Notes under the pieces: generated by a model
Databases searched by the model: none
What the model was told of the DNA's origin: nothing
Seen by the model: only the letters and a program-made list of their open reading frames with translations
Program-made: the position numbers and the translations under genes
Part shown: in pieces, positions 25,235-34,130 of the stretch
Position numbering within the stretch: the stretch's first letter is position 1
How the letters are laid out: each line of letters starts with the position of its first letter
Origin: JBNKEI01 sp050288705
Lineage (GTDB): Bacteria > Myxococcota > Myxococcia > Myxococcales > UBA5297
Direction of reading: 5' to 3'
DNA length: 37,881 nt
Assembly (NCBI GenBank): GCA_050288705.1
Contig: JBNKEI010000006.1
Span: 1 to 37,881, forward strand

Positions 25235-26311
25235 CTACTCCGACAACGCACTTTCAAAGTTGGGAAATACTCTTACACCCTCTGGGGATTCGCTTCCTTG
25301 CTCGCGAGCAAGAGCGCGCGAAAGAGCCACCACCGCAATTTCTAGTTGGTCCTTGGAAGGCTCTAGGGCAGTAATTCTTTGAAGAAGCAAGCCTGGTTTA
25401 GCAAGCCAACGCAGCCATGAAGACGTCTTAGCGCGAGCAGAAGCTTTTTGCAGCTCATATGAGAGCCCAGCTAATGGCAACATAAGAGGCAATTTTATCC
25501 CAATCATAGCAAGTTGGTTAAAAAAGCCCATTTCACTTATTTTAGGAATAAATGGAAAAACCGCGCTAAAAAAGAGAATACTCAGAAGAAGCACGACCAA
25601 CATAAAACTTGTTCCGCAACGCGGGTGTTGCGTTGAATACTTAGCCGCGTTTTCAGCCGTCAACTTGTCGCCGTTTTCGTAAGACCAAATAACTTTGTGC
25701 TCAGCGCCGTGATAAGCAAATACTCGACGAATATCCGGCATTTTGGAAATGCCTACCAAGTACCCAATAAAAATAGCCGCCTTAAAAACCCCGTCAATGG
25801 CATGAAAGGCAACACTATCAGTATCTAAGCCAACACCTAGTGCAACTCCTAACAACCAGGTCAACAAGTGAGGAGCGCCCACAAAAAGCCCTAGCCCTAA
25901 CGCTAGCGAAATCACAAGCGTAAAAGCCAAGGCCACTTTTTGCTTCGCAGTAACTTGCTGTGGCTGCACAGCATGGTCAACCTCGTCATGATTTGCATCG
26001 GAACCTGGAAGAGAACGCGTTTTCGAACTCTTAGACTCAGAACCTTCTGGCGGCATTGCTTGCTCTGCAGAAAAATTAAGAGCCGAGAGCCCGTTCCAAA
26101 TGCTTTCAATTAGTACAATTGACCCCCTAAGAAAAGGCCAGCGTAGTGGCTTAACCGACTTAAGAAGCGTATCCCATTTCTGCTCCCGCACCACAATCTG
26201 CCCGTCGGCTCTACGCACGGCTACCACAAAGCTTTTAGGAGAGCGCATCATCACTCCCTCAAGCACTGCTTGGCCGCCAACATTGAACTTGGTTGGATTA
26301 GAAAGTAACAA
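25235..26311 (-). CDS. DUF1385 family membrane protein
   Basis: This 358-aa protein matches DUF1385 (YqhQ-like). The N-terminal VGGQAVLEGVMMRSP block and the central YHGAEHKVIWSYENG...STQHPRCGTSF block are the family hallmarks. Four or so membrane segments fall at about 130-160, 165-190, 235-262 and 265-290. A charged, low-complexity insert lies near 85-125. The family has no firmly established biochemical role. It starts 2 bp after the rpmE stop codon and is almost certainly co-transcribed with it. It ends 4 bp from the convergent FHA-GGDEF gene. The rpmE-DUF1385 order is common in deltaproteobacteria-like genomes, often with prfA next, which is absent here. Confidence 0.93.
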   Translation of the reverse strand: MLLSNPTKFNVGGQAVLEGVMMRSPKSFVVAVRRADGQIVVREQKWDTLLKSVKPLRWPFLRGSIVLIESIWNGLSALNFSAEQAMPPEGSESKSSKTRSLPGSDANHDEVDHAVQPQQVTAKQKVALAFTLVISLALGLGLFVGAPHLLTWLLGVALGVGLDTDSVAFHAIDGVFKAAIFIGYLVGISKMPDIRRVFAYHGAEHKVIWSYENGDKLTAENAAKYSTQHPRCGTSFMLVVLLLSILFFSAVFPFIPKISEMGFFNQLAMIGIKLPLMLPLAGLSYELQKASARAKTSSWLRWLAKPGLLLQRITALEPSKDQLEIAVVALSRALAREQGSESPEGVRVFPNFESALSE

Positions 26312-26313
26312 GC

Positions 26314-26526
26314 TTAAACCTTTACCGATTTCTTTTCGTACCGCTTGCGGAATTTTTCGATACGCCCTTCGGTGTCAATAATCTTTTGTTTGCCAGTGAA
26401 AAACGGATGGCAACGAGAACAGATTTCGATTTGAAAATCACCCTTGGTGGAACGGGTCTCAATTTCACTACCGCACGCACAGTGGATTTTGGTAGGTCGG
26501 TAATACGGATGGATTCCGTCTTTCAT
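26314..26526 (-). CDS. rpmE: 50S ribosomal protein L31, zinc-binding type
   Basis: This 70-aa L31 starts MKDGIHPYY and contains C16-A-C18 and C36-x-x-C39, the four-cysteine zinc site of the C+ form of L31. CHPFFTGKQKIIDTEGRIEKF follows in the conserved C-terminal part. It is a component of the central protuberance and intersubunit bridge of the ribosome. AAGGAG lies 8 nt upstream of the ATG. It is first in a two-gene unit with the DUF1385 gene. Confidence 0.97.
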   Translation of the reverse strand: MKDGIHPYYRPTKIHCACGSEIETRSTKGDFQIEICSRCHPFFTGKQKIIDTEGRIEKFRKRYEKKSVKV

Positions 26527-26610
26527 TTAGCAACTCCTTAAATACTGCCTTACTCTAAATGGCGCTTCACCAAAAGAGGACTGGCAGTCAGTTGAACTAC
26601 TAATGTATAA

Positions 26611-26639
26611 TTCCTAGCTCTCTTCGCAACCAGCGTCAA
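26611..26639 (-). promoter_or_regulatory. Candidate promoter for rpmE
   Basis: On the minus strand, TTGACG (26639-26634) is followed after exactly 17 nt by TAGGAA (26616-26611). The -35 is close to consensus and the -10 is weak. It lies about 85 bp before the rpmE ATG. Confidence 0.3.
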
Positions 26640-26806
26640 CAAAAAGTGACAGAATGAGCCTGCTGGTTTACATTCCGTCCTGCCTGACTCTATTTACGCG
26701 AAGCGCGCTAACATTCTGTAAAGATTCACCCCACAGAAGCTTAGCCAAGATGACAAGCACTTTTCCCTAGCCTCTCTTGATTGTTTTCTTTTTTTCCCGA
26801 TTTTCA

Positions 26807-26835
26807 TTGAAACCCCTTCCGCCTTAGCATATAGC
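26807..26835 (+). promoter_or_regulatory. Candidate promoter for DUF507 and downstream genes
   Basis: TTGAAA (26807-26812) and TATAGC (26830-26835) are separated by exactly 17 nt. They lie 35 bp before the DUF507 start codon, giving a short leader that contains the GGGGCGAGG ribosome site. Confidence 0.45.
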
Positions 26836-26869
26836 TTCCGAACTTTCTTTAGGGGCGAGGATATATACG

Positions 26870-27388
26870 ATGCGGTTATACCCAAAAGTCATCCCTACGA
26901 TCGCCCGCGAGGTTATTCAAACCTTGATGAACGATCGCGATGTTGAGATCGAAACCATGCGCATTGCAGACGCGGAAACAGATATGGCGGCAATCATGCG
27001 CGAATACCTGGCGACTGAGGAACGAGTAAACCAAGCTACTCGCGAGGCACTCGAACGACGTGGTTACGATCATAGCAAGTTCAACCAAGTGAAACGCGAA
27101 ATGTCCGATGTCCGCGGGTTTAAGACGGGCAGCGACGGCATTGAATATGTTATCGGTCAAATGCTGGAATTTCTTTTGATTTCGCGCAACGTGGAAGAAG
27201 TCTTTAGCGATGACCCCTCTATGCGCAAGAAGATTTTCAACATCATGAAGAAGCATTTGGATATCGACGAAGAAATCGATCGCGAAGTACGCTCTCGTTT
27301 AAAAAACCTTCAAGAGGGCACTTCTTCCTGGGACGTGGAGTATCATAAAGTAATCGAACAAATTCGTAGAGCCAAGGGACTAATCTAG
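26870..27388 (+). CDS. DUF507 family protein
   Basis: This 172-aa soluble helical protein begins MRLYPKVIPTIAREVIQTL, and the DUF507 family match covers its length. It is rich in charged residues and ends in a conserved WDVEYHKVIEQIRRAKGLI segment. DUF507 occurs in Aquificae and deltaproteobacteria-like genomes, and its function is unknown. There is no signal peptide or membrane segment. GAGG lies 10 nt before the ATG. It is followed after 80 bp by sppA, with a possible RNA switch in the gap. In-frame GC and codon use match the core genes around it. Confidence 0.92.
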   Translation: MRLYPKVIPTIAREVIQTLMNDRDVEIETMRIADAETDMAAIMREYLATEERVNQATREALERRGYDHSKFNQVKREMSDVRGFKTGSDGIEYVIGQMLEFLLISRNVEEVFSDDPSMRKKIFNIMKKHLDIDEEIDREVRSRLKNLQEGTSSWDVEYHKVIEQIRRAKGLI

Positions 27389-27463
27389 AACAAGCTTGAT
27401 CGCGTCGTTTTGTACTCCCTTGCTCGCGTCAAATTAGCGTGTGGGTCAAGATCCTCAAGGGAG
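27373..27463 (+). promoter_or_regulatory. Possible RNA switch masking the sppA ribosome site
   Basis: CTCCCTTG (27415-27422) is perfectly complementary to CAAGGGAG (27456-27463), which contains the sppA Shine-Dalgarno AAGGGAG five nt before the ATG. The same CTCCCTTG can also pair with CAAGGGA (27373-27379), in the last codons of the DUF507 gene. Two mutually exclusive hairpins are therefore possible. A ribosome finishing DUF507 would cover the upstream arm. This is sequence complementarity only; no conservation has been checked. Confidence 0.3.
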
Positions 27464-27468
27464 CTTAA

Positions 27469-28404
27469 ATGGATCGCAAAACGGTAGCAATCTTTGGAGC
27501 AGTCTTTCTAGGGATAGTGGTTGCTCTGGGTGGTTTTTTAGTTTTTGTTCTATTTATGTTTAGGGGTGGGAGTTCTTCCTCGGATGGCATTTTCGGGGGA
27601 GGGCCGGCAATCGGGGTAGTAGAAATATCCGGAGAAATTGTCGACGCAGACACCCCCCTGAAAAATATCCGTAGATTTGTAAAAAATGATGACATTAAAG
27701 CATTGCTCGTTCGGCTAAACACTCCGGGAGGCACAGTAGGAGCTTCCCAAGAGATTTATTCCGAGTTAAAGAAAGCCGCCCAATCGAAGCCAGTAGTATG
27801 TTCCATGGGAGACGTAGCTGCTTCCGGAGGTTACTATATCGCTGCAGGGTGCCAGAAAGTAGTGGCCAATCCCGGCACCCTCACTGGATCGATTGGCGTG
27901 ATTACCCGGCTACCTTATCTGGGAGACATTGCTCGCTCCCTGAAGTTCGATATGGTGGTAATCAAGTCTGGAAAAATGAAGGACGCTGGCGATCCTTTTC
28001 GGGAAATGACTAACGAGGAAAACCACTATTGGCAATCATTAATCGATTCGATTCATCAGCAATTCGTTTCCGCGGTTGCTGAAGGCCGCCGATTACCAAT
28101 TGATGAAGTAAAACCCTTTGCTGACGGCCGCATTCTTACCGGCGAAGCGGCAAAAAACTTAAAACTTGTTGACGAGCTGGGAAATTTTTATGATGCGGTG
28201 CGCCTAGCCGCAACATTGGCGCGCATAGAAAAAGAACCTCGTTTACAATATCCTCCCGAGGAATCACCCTTCCGACTGGAAAGATTATTTCGCGCGAGCG
28301 GACGCGCAGCAGTCAAAGGCGTTAAGGAAGAAATATTTTCTTCTACTGGTCTGCCTACCAAAACACTCGGGCCTTCTTACTTGATGTCTTTTCCCAACAA
28401 CTAA
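27469..28404 (+). CDS. sppA: Signal peptide peptidase SppA (S49 family)
   Basis: SppA degrades leftover signal peptides in the inner membrane using a Ser/Lys dyad. This 311-aa short (single-domain) form has one N-terminal membrane helix (about 8-31). It then has LVRLNTPGGTVGASQEI, the nucleophile S119 in GDVAASGGYYIAAG, and the Lys region IKSGKMKDAGDPFREM with K171 as the likely general base. The long E. coli type is about 618 aa, and this length fits the half-size bacterial type. AAGGGAG precedes the ATG by 5 nt. It opens a tight gene run, with the HIT gene 12 bp downstream. Confidence 0.95.
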   Translation: MDRKTVAIFGAVFLGIVVALGGFLVFVLFMFRGGSSSSDGIFGGGPAIGVVEISGEIVDADTPLKNIRRFVKNDDIKALLVRLNTPGGTVGASQEIYSELKKAAQSKPVVCSMGDVAASGGYYIAAGCQKVVANPGTLTGSIGVITRLPYLGDIARSLKFDMVVIKSGKMKDAGDPFREMTNEENHYWQSLIDSIHQQFVSAVAEGRRLPIDEVKPFADGRILTGEAAKNLKLVDELGNFYDAVRLAATLARIEKEPRLQYPPEESPFRLERLFRASGRAAVKGVKEEIFSSTGLPTKTLGPSYLMSFPNN

Positions 28405-28416
28405 AGGAAGCATGCC

Positions 28417-28920
28417 ATGCAAACACTTTGGGCCCCATGGAGAATGGACTATATTAATCAGGAAAAACCCGAAGGATGCATATTCTGCACCTTTCCTGCC
28501 GAGCAAGATGATCGTAAAAATTTATTGCTGGGCAGAAGTCTACATTCTTTCGCTATTCTCAATAGATTTCCCTATAACTGTGGGCATTTGATGGTAGTCC
28601 CCAGAAGACACGTAGCCAATCTCAATATGCTGCCCGAGGGAGAATTCGAGGATTTGCACCGCCTTTTGCGTCTAAGTGTTTCGATTTTGATTGATGTCTA
28701 TCAACCAGAGGGTGTGAATTTGGGAATGAATCTGGGCCGAACTGCAGGAGCAGGAATTGCCGACCACCTTCATTACCATGCGGTGCCTCGCTGGAATGGA
28801 GATACTAATTTTATGCCGGTAATAGCCGGAACCAAAGTAATGGTAGAGCATCTAGACAACGCCTTCTTGCGTTTGCGTGAGAAATTTGACCAGGCTCTCC
28901 CTAACCCCTCCAGTTCTTAG
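28417..28920 (+). CDS. HIT family hydrolase/phosphorylase
   Basis: This 167-aa protein is a histidine-triad nucleotide-binding protein. The triad H117-L-H119-Y-H121 is in ADHLHYHAVPRW, and a C21-x-x-C24 pair near the N-terminus may bind zinc. The opening MQTLWAPWRMDYI and the NRFPYNCGHLMVVPRRHV block are characteristic of the HIT subgroup that includes mycobacterial Ap4A phosphorylase. The reaction is therefore probably cleavage of diadenosine polyphosphates or related nucleotides, although the exact substrate is not certain. AAAGGAAG lies 8 nt upstream of the ATG. It sits between sppA and the lapB-like gene in the packed unit. Confidence 0.93.
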   Translation: MQTLWAPWRMDYINQEKPEGCIFCTFPAEQDDRKNLLLGRSLHSFAILNRFPYNCGHLMVVPRRHVANLNMLPEGEFEDLHRLLRLSVSILIDVYQPEGVNLGMNLGRTAGAGIADHLHYHAVPRWNGDTNFMPVIAGTKVMVEHLDNAFLRLREKFDQALPNPSSS

Positions 28921-28926
28921 TTATTC

Positions 28927-30051
28927 ATGGGGCTGTCTAATTTCATTGTTGGCCTTTTGCTTCTTACCGCAGGGATAGCAATATGGATTGCCTGGGTAAC
29001 ACTCTTGCGTCGGCGGCATAGTATTGCTGCTGCACGAGCCTATTTAAAAGGATTTCGTTACATTCTTTCCGATGAGCCAAATGCAGCCTTAGCAGAGCTA
29101 ACTCGCGCTTCGGAGGACTCACGTTCGGTAGAAACTTATTTCGCACTAGGGGCACTATTTCGGCGCACTGGAGAATTCGAAAGGGCCATTCGTCTGCATC
29201 AAAACATGCTTCTCAAGCCCAACTTAGAGCCTCGTATTCGCCAACAGATATGTTGGGAGTTGGCTCTTGATTACCATCGAGCAGGAATATTGGAACGCGC
29301 CGCCGAATGCTATAAAAAAATTCTGGAAAGCGAACCTGCTCATCGCGAAACTCTGCTGAAACTTCGAGAGATCTACGAGGATCAGCGTGACTTCGCCAGC
29401 GCAACACAAATGCAAGCCAAACTGGTGGAAACCCAGCAAGGTTCTGTTGCCATTTTAGCCCATCTTTTAGCCGAAACTTCATTGCAAGAAGCTGACTTAG
29501 AACTGGCGTTAGACTTTGCGGCTCGTGCCACCCAAATTCATCCATCGGGTAGTATTAGTTGGTTTGCATTGGGCCAAGCTCAACTCAAAAACCAGGACTG
29601 CGAACAAGCAACATCCTCATTTCAAAAAGCATGCATTTTGGACCCGGAAATGTCATTACGCAGCGCCGAACCGCTACGCGCAGCTATGGGGGAACAAAAC
29701 GCCATTGCTTTTTTTCAAAAACAGATAGAAGAGAATGATCACGCCTCTGCCCGAGTAGCTCTAGCAGGTCTTTTGCGGTATGCGGGTTCAATTTCCCAGG
29801 CCACTCTTCATTTACGTCGGGCCTTGGAATTGGACTGTGGTTATGTGGAAGCTAGAGTGGAATTGGGACGTACTTTGTTAGAATCTACCATGGGCGATGA
29901 AGCTCGCCGCGAACTTGAGGCTTTGCTGAATGCCTTAGGGCAACAAACTCCAGGTTTTTTGTGCGATAGTTGCGGCCACGGGTATGCCGAGCTGCAGTTT
30001 CGCTGTGACGCCTGCCGTAGTTGGAACACGATTCACAGGAGAAAGAAGTGA
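28927..30051 (+). CDS. LapB-like TPR protein with rubredoxin-type C-terminus
   Basis: This 374-aa protein has the order of LapB (YciM). An N-terminal membrane helix (about 5-27) is followed by roughly seven to eight TPR units over 40-330 and a C-terminal zinc site C346-x-x-C349 ... C360-x-x-C363 (CDSCGHGYAELQFRCDACRSW). In E. coli, LapB brings LpxC to the FtsH protease and so limits lipopolysaccharide synthesis. E. coli LapB is 389 aa, which is close. The stop codon overlaps the argS GTG start (GTGA), indicating translational coupling. The ribosome site is weak, 6 bp after the HIT gene. No lapA adjoins it, so orthology to LapB is likely but not proven. Confidence 0.82.
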   Translation: MGLSNFIVGLLLLTAGIAIWIAWVTLLRRRHSIAAARAYLKGFRYILSDEPNAALAELTRASEDSRSVETYFALGALFRRTGEFERAIRLHQNMLLKPNLEPRIRQQICWELALDYHRAGILERAAECYKKILESEPAHRETLLKLREIYEDQRDFASATQMQAKLVETQQGSVAILAHLLAETSLQEADLELALDFAARATQIHPSGSISWFALGQAQLKNQDCEQATSSFQKACILDPEMSLRSAEPLRAAMGEQNAIAFFQKQIEENDHASARVALAGLLRYAGSISQATLHLRRALELDCGYVEARVELGRTLLESTMGDEARRELEALLNALGQQTPGFLCDSCGHGYAELQFRCDACRSWNTIHRRKK

Positions 30052-31883
30052 AAGCGAGAGTCCTCAATCTAATCTCCATGACCCTTCAGCAGTGCGTGGA
30101 AAAAGGCCTTCTTCCTTGCTGGGAGGGAGAAATTTTGGTGGAAGCGCCAAAAAATCCGGCGCACGGGGACTGGGCCACCAACTTGGCAATGCTCATGGCA
30201 CGAACAGCTCAACGCCCTCCTCGTGAAATCGCGAAGATCCTGCTCGATAACCTGGTAGACCCCGAGACGATTATTCACCAAGCTGAAATCGCCGGCCCAG
30301 GTTTTATCAATTTTCGCATTTCTTCACGAGTCTGGCTGCAAGACCTGCAAGATGTTTACCAAAAAGGATGCAGCTACGGACGATCCGAAGTGGGCAAAGG
30401 AAAGAGAGTCATGGTGGAATACGTTTCTGCTAATCCTACCGGCCCTATGCATGTTGGACACGGCCGCGGGGCAGTGGTAGGAGACGCTATTGCATCACTT
30501 TTAGCAGTTACTGGCCACTCGGTAACTCGAGAGTATTATGTAAACGACGCTGGCGGGCAGGTTCTTCAGCTAGGTAAATCGCTTTATGTGCGCTACCAAG
30601 AGCAGTGCGGAATTCCTATACCAAAACCAAATCTACCTGCTCCACCGCTCGATATCCGAACACCGATAGAAAAGAAACAAAAGCAAGATTGGGATGAGGC
30701 TTGCTCACGAATACTGCCTTATCCAGGAGAGTATTTAGTAGACGCCGCGCGGCAATTTAAAAACCAGCACGGCGAACGCTATCTCCATGCTAGCCAAGAA
30801 GAAATCGAAACCATATTTGTAGATTTTGCTATTGCCAAGATGCTGGAGATGATTCGCAGCGATTTAGATGCGCTGGGTATTCGTTTTAATTCTTGGTTTA
30901 GTGAAAAAACTTTGCATCAGGAAAAGGCCATCGAGCAAGCAATTGCTGCTCTTACTGAAAAAGGGCACTTGTTTCGAGGCAGCCTGCCACCTCCCAAGGA
31001 TTCTGCCCACGGGGATGATTACGAGCCTCGGGAGCAGCTTCTTTTTCGCGCCACCACTTTTGGCGATGATCAAGACCGGCCGCTACAAAAATCAAGCGGG
31101 ACTTTTACTTACTTCGCTGCCGATATCGCCTACCACAAAAACAAGCTTGACCGAGGACAGGAATGGCTAGTCAATGTGTGGGGTGCTGACCATGGCGGAT
31201 ATGTAAGGCGAGTTCAATCGGCGGTAGAGGCGCTTACGGGGAGACAAGGCGTCCTCGATGTGGTGTTGGTGCAAATGGTAAATTTAATTCGCAATGGTCA
31301 ACCGTACAAGATGAGCAAACGGGCAGGAAACTTCGTGACCTTGCGGGACGTGGTAGACGAAGCCGGACCTGATGCCACTAGGGTCATGTTCTTGATGAAA
31401 AGGTCTGATGCTCAATTGGAATTTGATCTCGATCTAGTTAAGAAGCAGACCATGGAGAACCCTGTATTTTACGTCCAGTATGGCCATGCTCGCTGTGCGA
31501 GTATTTTCAAGCGCGCTGCGCAAGCGGGATTTCCTCAACCGGTTTTCGACCAACAGCTTTTGGAAAAGAAGCTCGTTCACCCTGATGAGCTTGATTTAGT
31601 CAAACGCTTGCTGGGCTTTCCTAGCGTAGTTGAGGGAGCGGCTAAAGCTCTGGAGCCCCATCGAATTATCTTTTATGTGCAAGAAACTTCCTCTGCCTTC
31701 CAGGCTTGGTATACCAAAGGAAAAAAGGAAGGAAGTCTACGGGTGATTCAAACCCAAGATCCAGAGTTAACTCAGGCAAGATTGCTTTTGGTGGGAGCAC
31801 TGCAAACTGTTTTTGCCAATGCCTTGGGACTATTAGGAGTAAATGCACCAGAGTGGATGGAAGTCCCTAAAGATCTTGAGTAG
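30048..31883 (+). CDS. argS: Arginyl-tRNA synthetase
   Basis: ArgS is a class I enzyme charging tRNA-Arg. The protein is 611 aa from the GTG at 30048. I chose this start because AGGAGA lies 6-7 nt upstream and because it forms a GTGA overlap with the previous stop. It has the N-terminal additional domain with NPAHGDWATNLAM, the HIGH-type motif HVGHGRG near residue 135, the KMSKR motif (KMSKRAGNFVTL) near residue 421, and a C-terminal DALR anticodon-binding domain (HARCASIFKRA...). Length is normal. It is essential and sits mid-operon, coupled to the lapB-like gene and followed by a SPOR gene, a junction typical of deltaproteobacteria-like genomes. Confidence 0.97.
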   Translation: MKARVLNLISMTLQQCVEKGLLPCWEGEILVEAPKNPAHGDWATNLAMLMARTAQRPPREIAKILLDNLVDPETIIHQAEIAGPGFINFRISSRVWLQDLQDVYQKGCSYGRSEVGKGKRVMVEYVSANPTGPMHVGHGRGAVVGDAIASLLAVTGHSVTREYYVNDAGGQVLQLGKSLYVRYQEQCGIPIPKPNLPAPPLDIRTPIEKKQKQDWDEACSRILPYPGEYLVDAARQFKNQHGERYLHASQEEIETIFVDFAIAKMLEMIRSDLDALGIRFNSWFSEKTLHQEKAIEQAIAALTEKGHLFRGSLPPPKDSAHGDDYEPREQLLFRATTFGDDQDRPLQKSSGTFTYFAADIAYHKNKLDRGQEWLVNVWGADHGGYVRRVQSAVEALTGRQGVLDVVLVQMVNLIRNGQPYKMSKRAGNFVTLRDVVDEAGPDATRVMFLMKRSDAQLEFDLDLVKKQTMENPVFYVQYGHARCASIFKRAAQAGFPQPVFDQQLLEKKLVHPDELDLVKRLLGFPSVVEGAAKALEPHRIIFYVQETSSAFQAWYTKGKKEGSLRVIQTQDPELTQARLLLVGALQTVFANALGLLGVNAPEWMEVPKDLE

Positions 31884-31913
31884 GCATCCTTTCTCAATTG
31901 TTGGAGCCTCTAA

Positions 31914-32684
31914 ATGAGCTTGCCAAGAAGAACCAGGAATGGTCGCCGGGATAGCCTCGAAATTCGGATCGAGAACCGGCAGATAACGTCACTAGTTATC
32001 GGAGCCTTAGTTATTGCATGCATAGTTTTTGCCGTCGGAGTGGTAGTAGGAAAGCGATTAGCCTCGCAGCCTGCCAAAGCTAGCACTTGTACTCCCAGCG
32101 ACCCATTGGCTGTTCTGGATGCTAAGGAAAAAAATCGGTTGCAAGAAGCCCCCGCAAAGAACGAATCACCACCAGCAGGCGAACCAGATTCCTATGTTTT
32201 CGAAAGTGAGTTGGTCAGACAAAAGAGCTCTAATGAAGTAGCCGCACAGTTAGAAAACCCTCCACCGCAGTCCAAAAACAAAACTATTGAAAAAACAGAA
32301 AAACTAAATCACAAAATCGACAAAACTAAACCACCGCAATCTGCTGTTCAAAAAACGCCCGCGTCTAAAAAAGAGGAGGGTTTAACCAAGAATACAAGCA
32401 AAACCAACATTGCAACTGTCTTTGATAATGGTAGTAGTCCATCGTCTGCAAAATATGTATTGCAGTTGGCAGCCTTCCCTTCCCGGGAAGATGCACAACA
32501 GGCAGTAAGCTCTTTGAATAAAAAAGATTTTCATCCCTACATTGAGAAAGCAGAAGTCGCAGGTAAGGAAGTATTTCGCCTACGCATGGGCGTTTATTCT
32601 TCGCACAAAGATGCGCAACAAGCTCTTACAGCAGTAAAAAAACAAACTAACTATCAGGCCATTATCCTGGTTGACAAATCTTAA
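31914..32684 (+). CDS. SPOR-domain membrane protein
   Basis: This 256-aa protein has a basic cytoplasmic N-terminus (MSLPRRTRNGRR), one membrane helix at about 25-47 and a long Lys/Glu/Pro-rich periplasmic linker. A C-terminal SPOR domain lies at about 179-254: YVLQLAAFPSREDAQQAV...FRLRMGVYSSHKDAQQAL, with the doubled SRxDAQQA pattern. SPOR domains bind denuded septal peptidoglycan, so a place at the division site is likely. This is the FtsN/DedD-like layout, but sequence beyond SPOR does not assign a name. TTGGAG lies 9 nt before the ATG. It follows argS by 30 bp and trkH follows by 9 bp. Confidence 0.9.
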   Translation: MSLPRRTRNGRRDSLEIRIENRQITSLVIGALVIACIVFAVGVVVGKRLASQPAKASTCTPSDPLAVLDAKEKNRLQEAPAKNESPPAGEPDSYVFESELVRQKSSNEVAAQLENPPPQSKNKTIEKTEKLNHKIDKTKPPQSAVQKTPASKKEEGLTKNTSKTNIATVFDNGSSPSSAKYVLQLAAFPSREDAQQAVSSLNKKDFHPYIEKAEVAGKEVFRLRMGVYSSHKDAQQALTAVKKQTNYQAIILVDKS

Positions 32685-32693
32685 TTATTTACC

Positions 32694-34115
32694 GTGGATT
32701 CAGATATTTTTCGCTTTGTCCCCCGAATTAGTCCACTGCAGAGAATCAGTCTATGGTGGCGCAAACTTAGCCCGTCAGGGTTATTCGCATCTAGTTTTCT
32801 TATTCTGATTCTCATTGGGACATTGGGCTTATTATGGATACCCGGTCTGTATACCGGGGAACACCTAGGCGTTTTGGATTCTATATTCACTATCACCAGT
32901 GCAGTATGTGTTACTGGATTAACAGTAGTGGATACAGCGACCTATTTTACTTTTTGGGGTCAATTATGGATTCTTTTATTCATTCAACTTGGCGGGTTGG
33001 GCCTATTCACGTTAACTACCGCGATAATTGGTTCTCTTGGCAGGCAACTTTCTCTGCGTACGGAAATGATTGCTGGTTCGCCTACCAACTTTTCTGATCG
33101 TTCAGTAGTCTCACTAACCTATGCGGTGGGCAAATTCGCCATTATGTTTGAGGCAGCAGGAACACTGCTTCTGTGGGTGCAATGGATTCCACGATATGGT
33201 TTTTTTAATGCTCTTTGGCACGCTATTTTTCACGCAGTAAGCGCATTTTGCAATGCTGGTTTCTCAACTTTTTCCAATTCATTGGCAGATTTTGCCCATC
33301 GTCCATTCATACTTATCCCAATTTCATTACTAGTCGTTTCTGGAGGAATTGGATTTTTGAGCATCGAAGAATCTATTCGCTGGTGGCGAGCTGGAAATGT
33401 CCATAGCTCAATTCGACTTTCTTCCCATACTTTTAGCGCATTAATAGTTAGTGCAATTTTGTTGGTTTCCGGAACAGTTTTTTTTTCGGTTTTTGAATGG
33501 TCGGGCGCATTCAGGCACTTGGGAGCTCTCGATAAGCTGGTCAACTCCTGGTTTATGTCGGTTACTGCACGCACTGCAGGGTTTAACTCGGTTTCCTATG
33601 CCCACGTCGGTAACGCCAGCGCTTTTCTTACCATTTTGTTAATGGTGATTGGCGGCTCCCCGGGTTCTACCGCCGGAGGAATAAAGACTACTGCCCTGGC
33701 GGTGCTTTTTTCATTGGCGGTTTCCCGCGTTTTAGGGCGCCGTTATGTATCGCTCCATGGCCGCTCTATTCCTGAAGGAACTGTACAGCGCACGGTTTCC
33801 TTAACCTTAATTGCTTTTTCCTTACTCACTATCTCCCTTTTCTTTCTAACCTTTAGCGAAGCGCAGAATTCAAGCATTGGCGAACACCACCAAGCCTTTT
33901 TGCCTCTCTTTTTCGAAGTAGTAAGTGCCCTGGGAACAGTGGGACTTTCGATGGATGTCACCCCTACATTAAGCATGGCCAGCAAAATACTAGAAGTCTT
34001 TCTAATGTTTGTCGGCCGAGTTGGTCCACTAGCCTTCTTTGCGGCAATTTCCATTCGCAGTGATCAACGACCACGCCATTTTCGCACTGCACATGAAGAT
34101 CTCATTGTTGGATAA
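32694..34115 (+). CDS. trkH: TrkH/KtrB-type potassium transporter subunit
   Basis: This 473-aa polytopic protein has four M1-P-M2 repeats. The four selectivity-filter segments are visible, each with its conserved Gly: SAVCVTGLT, SAFCNAGFS, TARTAGFNS and SALGTVGLS. The intramembrane loop region GGSPGSTAGGIKTTA is also clear. The family forms a dimer with the RCK-domain ring of TrkA/KtrA, encoded next, for K+ uptake through the inner membrane. Length and the absence of a large N-terminal extension resemble KtrB as much as TrkH. It starts with GTG, with poor ribosome complementarity, 9 bp after the SPOR gene, so translation may rely on coupling. Confidence 0.93.
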   Translation: MDSDIFRFVPRISPLQRISLWWRKLSPSGLFASSFLILILIGTLGLLWIPGLYTGEHLGVLDSIFTITSAVCVTGLTVVDTATYFTFWGQLWILLFIQLGGLGLFTLTTAIIGSLGRQLSLRTEMIAGSPTNFSDRSVVSLTYAVGKFAIMFEAAGTLLLWVQWIPRYGFFNALWHAIFHAVSAFCNAGFSTFSNSLADFAHRPFILIPISLLVVSGGIGFLSIEESIRWWRAGNVHSSIRLSSHTFSALIVSAILLVSGTVFFSVFEWSGAFRHLGALDKLVNSWFMSVTARTAGFNSVSYAHVGNASAFLTILLMVIGGSPGSTAGGIKTTALAVLFSLAVSRVLGRRYVSLHGRSIPEGTVQRTVSLTLIAFSLLTISLFFLTFSEAQNSSIGEHHQAFLPLFFEVVSALGTVGLSMDVTPTLSMASKILEVFLMFVGRVGPLAFFAAISIRSDQRPRHFRTAHEDLIVG

Positions 34116-34130
34116 AGAAAGAAACACGCC

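Larger units (their letters stand above)
26527..26869. other. Divergent intergenic region rpmE / DUF507
   Basis: This 343-bp spacer separates two divergently transcribed genes. It contains candidate promoters in both directions, listed separately, and no coding potential that I trust. A pyrimidine-rich run near 26780-26800 precedes the plus-strand promoter. Confidence 0.55.
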
